DNA of 64,000 nt from NCBI GenBank assembly GCA_963726335.1, contig CAVSCD010000012.1, positions 930,001-994,000 on the forward strand. The letters are read 5' to 3'. The position numbers were made by a program, and so were the translations under genes. This document shows positions 62,744-64,000 of this stretch, piece after piece. The DNA is from CAVSCD01 sp963726335 (GTDB lineage: Bacteria; Acidobacteriota; Aminicenantia; Aminicenantales; UBA8522). The notes beneath the pieces are model-generated. The model saw nothing but the letters and a program-made list of their open reading frames with translations, did not search any database and was not told where the DNA came from. How positions within the stretch are numbered: position 1 is the stretch's first letter; each line of letters starts with the position of its first letter.

Positions 62744-63428
62744 ACGAGGCAAGAAATACGACAAGGCCAAGGCGCTGGTCGACCAGCCCGAGTTTACGGT
62801 GGAGCAGGCGGTCGGCTTGCTGAAAAAGGCGAGTTACGCCAAGTTCGACGAATCCGTGGACATCGCCATGCGCCTGGGAGTGAACCCCAAACACTCCGAC
62901 CAGATGGTCCGGGGTACGGTGGTCCTCCCCCACGGAACGGGCAAGACCAAGAAGATCTGCGTCATCGCCTCGGGCGAGAAGATCCGGGAAGCCGAAGCGG
63001 CCGGCGCCGATTACGCCGGCGGCGATGAGCTGATCGAGAAGATCTCCGGCGGCTGGCTGGATTTCGACATCGTCATCGCCACGCCCGACGTGATGAGAAA
63101 CGTCGGCAAGCTCGGCCGGATCCTGGGGACGAAGGGGCTCATGCCCAACCCCAAGTCGGGCACCGTCACTTTCGACGTCAAGAAGGCGGTCGAGGAGACC
63201 AAGGCCGGCAAGGTGGAATTCCGGGTCGACAAGACCGGCAACCTGCACTCGATCGTCGGGCGGGTTTCCTTCGCCGAGGCCAAGCTCGCCGAGAACGTGC
63301 AGGTCTTCCTCCAGGCGGTGATGCACGCCAAGCCGCCCGCCGCCAAGGGGAAGTACGTCCGGAGCATGTGCCTGTCCTCGACGATGGGGCCGAGCTTCCG
63401 TCTGTCCGAAGCCATTCTGGAGAAATAG
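62736..63428 (+). CDS. rplA: 50S ribosomal protein L1
   Basis: A 230-residue L1 with FDESVDIAMRLGVNPKHSDQ, RGTVVLPHGTGK and GTKGLMPNPKSGTVT, which are the family signatures. The start is GTG, inside the end of rplK, so the two are coupled. In other bacteria L1 represses its own operon by binding the leader. Confidence 0.95.
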   Translation: MNKRGKKYDKAKALVDQPEFTVEQAVGLLKKASYAKFDESVDIAMRLGVNPKHSDQMVRGTVVLPHGTGKTKKICVIASGEKIREAEAAGADYAGGDELIEKISGGWLDFDIVIATPDVMRNVGKLGRILGTKGLMPNPKSGTVTFDVKKAVEETKAGKVEFRVDKTGNLHSIVGRVSFAEAKLAENVQVFLQAVMHAKPPAAKGKYVRSMCLSSTMGPSFRLSEAILEK

Positions 63429-63438
63429 GAGAGCGCCG

Positions 63439-63951
63439 GTGAAGCAAGACGCGAAGCAAAAGCTCATCCAGGGCCTGCAGCAGGATTTCGACCGCGCCGA
63501 CACCGCCTACCTTCTGGATTACACCCGCATGACCGTGGCCCAGTCGGTGGCGCTGCGCAAGCTGCTGCGGAAGAACGCCTACACCATGAAGGTCGTCAAG
63601 AACCGCCTGGCCTTGCGGGCCCTCAAGGCGGATTTCCCCGAGGCCCTGCACGGCTATTTTCAGAAGCCGACGGCCGTCGCCTTCGGGGCCGAGGAGCCGC
63701 TCCGCCTGGCGCGGCTGATCAGGGATTTTTCGGTCAAGAACAAGGTCCTGGCGTTCAAGGGCGGCCTGATCGAGGGCCAGCTCCTGACGCCGGACCGGTT
63801 TGAGGAGGTCTGCAAGCTCTCCTCGAAACAGGAATTGCTCGGGAAGATCGGCTATCTGATGGCCCTTCCCTTAATGCAACTTTTAAGGACTTGGCAAGCC
63901 CCCGTCTCCCAGCTGGGCCGGTTGTTGAGTCAATTAAAAGAGAAAAAATAG
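63439..63951 (+). CDS. rplJ: 50S ribosomal protein L10
   Basis: A 170-residue L10: AYLLDYTRMTVAQSVALRKL, MKVVKNRLALRAL and, at the C-terminus, the helix that binds L7/L12 dimers (LSQLKEKK). The GTG start has GGAG upstream. Only ten nt separate it from rplA, so no room exists for a long L10-binding leader here. Confidence 0.94.
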   Translation: MKQDAKQKLIQGLQQDFDRADTAYLLDYTRMTVAQSVALRKLLRKNAYTMKVVKNRLALRALKADFPEALHGYFQKPTAVAFGAEEPLRLARLIRDFSVKNKVLAFKGGLIEGQLLTPDRFEEVCKLSSKQELLGKIGYLMALPLMQLLRTWQAPVSQLGRLLSQLKEKK

Positions 63952-63964
63952 GTTGGAGGTAAAC

Positions 63965-64000
63965 ATGAGCGACAAACTCACCAAAGAGCAGTTTTTCGGG
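63965..64000 (+). CDS. rplL: 50S ribosomal protein L7/L12, partial (window edge)
   Basis: The first 12 codons (MSDKLTKEQFFG) lie 13 nt after rplJ with GGAGG upstream. Position and N-terminus fit L7/L12; the rest lies beyond the window. Confidence 0.8.
   Translation, partial: MSDKLTKEQFFG

Overview
The window is one contiguous, GC-rich, gene-dense stretch of a bacterial chromosome. Gene content suggests a Gram-negative anaerobe of the Acidobacteriota/Aminicenantes type. The evidence is a VWFA-related protein of the kind common in Acidobacteria, several beta-barrel outer-membrane proteins, a two-subunit 2-oxoacid:ferredoxin oxidoreductase, rubredoxin and several rubrerythrin-like diiron proteins, a DapH-type lysine module, a tandem ThyX and an AmrS-type radical SAM enzyme. 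The phylum is an inference; there is no rRNA to confirm it. No IS element, prophage or CRISPR array was seen.

Layout. 0.3-3.9 kb: a lysine/threonine-type module (DapA-like aldolase, homoserine kinase, DapH, M20 deacylase). 3.9-6.5 kb: small membrane protein, UbiA-family prenyltransferase, DUF362 protein. 6.6-14.2 kb (minus): Gfo/Idh/MocA oxidoreductase, two TIM-barrel amidohydrolases, DegT aminotransferase, secreted kelch-like protein, VWFA-related secreted protein. 14.5-18.7 kb: dnaK-dnaJ and a divergent VTT-family membrane protein. 18.8-27.7 kb (minus): DASS transporter, RecO, NtrX/NtrY-like two-component pair, RodZ-like protein, FtsX, FtsE and two small membrane proteins. 27.8-43.7 kb (plus): mutM, diiron protein, rubredoxin, porin, purA, desulforedoxin-like protein, PhzF, KorAB, then a Nfu/IscS-like/IscU/TusA/NadA cluster that runs on into rubrerythrins, endonuclease III, AmrS and a glycosidase-like protein. 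44-48.2 kb: archease-RtcB, dodecin, another diiron protein, tandem ThyX. 48.6-57.4 kb (minus): two beta-barrel proteins and the purB-purS-purQ-purL-(OMP)-purN-tyrS operon. 57.6-59.3 kb: ECF sigma, anti-sigma and a Spy-like protein. 59.5-64 kb: tRNA-Thr-Tyr-Gly-Thr, tuf, rpmG, tRNA-Trp, secE, nusG, rplK, rplA, rplJ and the start of rplL.

Four observations stand out. (1) The NifS/IscS-like protein beside IscU and TusA has lost the PLP-binding lysine (Gln202 in its place) but keeps the persulfide cysteine. (2) The DapA-like protein aligns position for position with E. coli DapA but lacks all three residues of the Thr44-Tyr107-Tyr133 relay. (3) Several genes have a sigma70-type -10 box only 6-9 nt before the start codon and no Shine-Dalgarno sequence, so leaderless mRNAs look common. 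(4) dnaK carries about nine frameshifts and six other genes carry exactly one apparent +1 insertion each. This looks like indel error in the assembly rather than gene decay, and it affects how the broken genes and the odd NtrX GAFTGA loop should be read.

Starts were moved from the longest reading frame where Shine-Dalgarno sites, promoters or family N-termini argued for it. Promoters and RNA structures were found by eye and are predictions.
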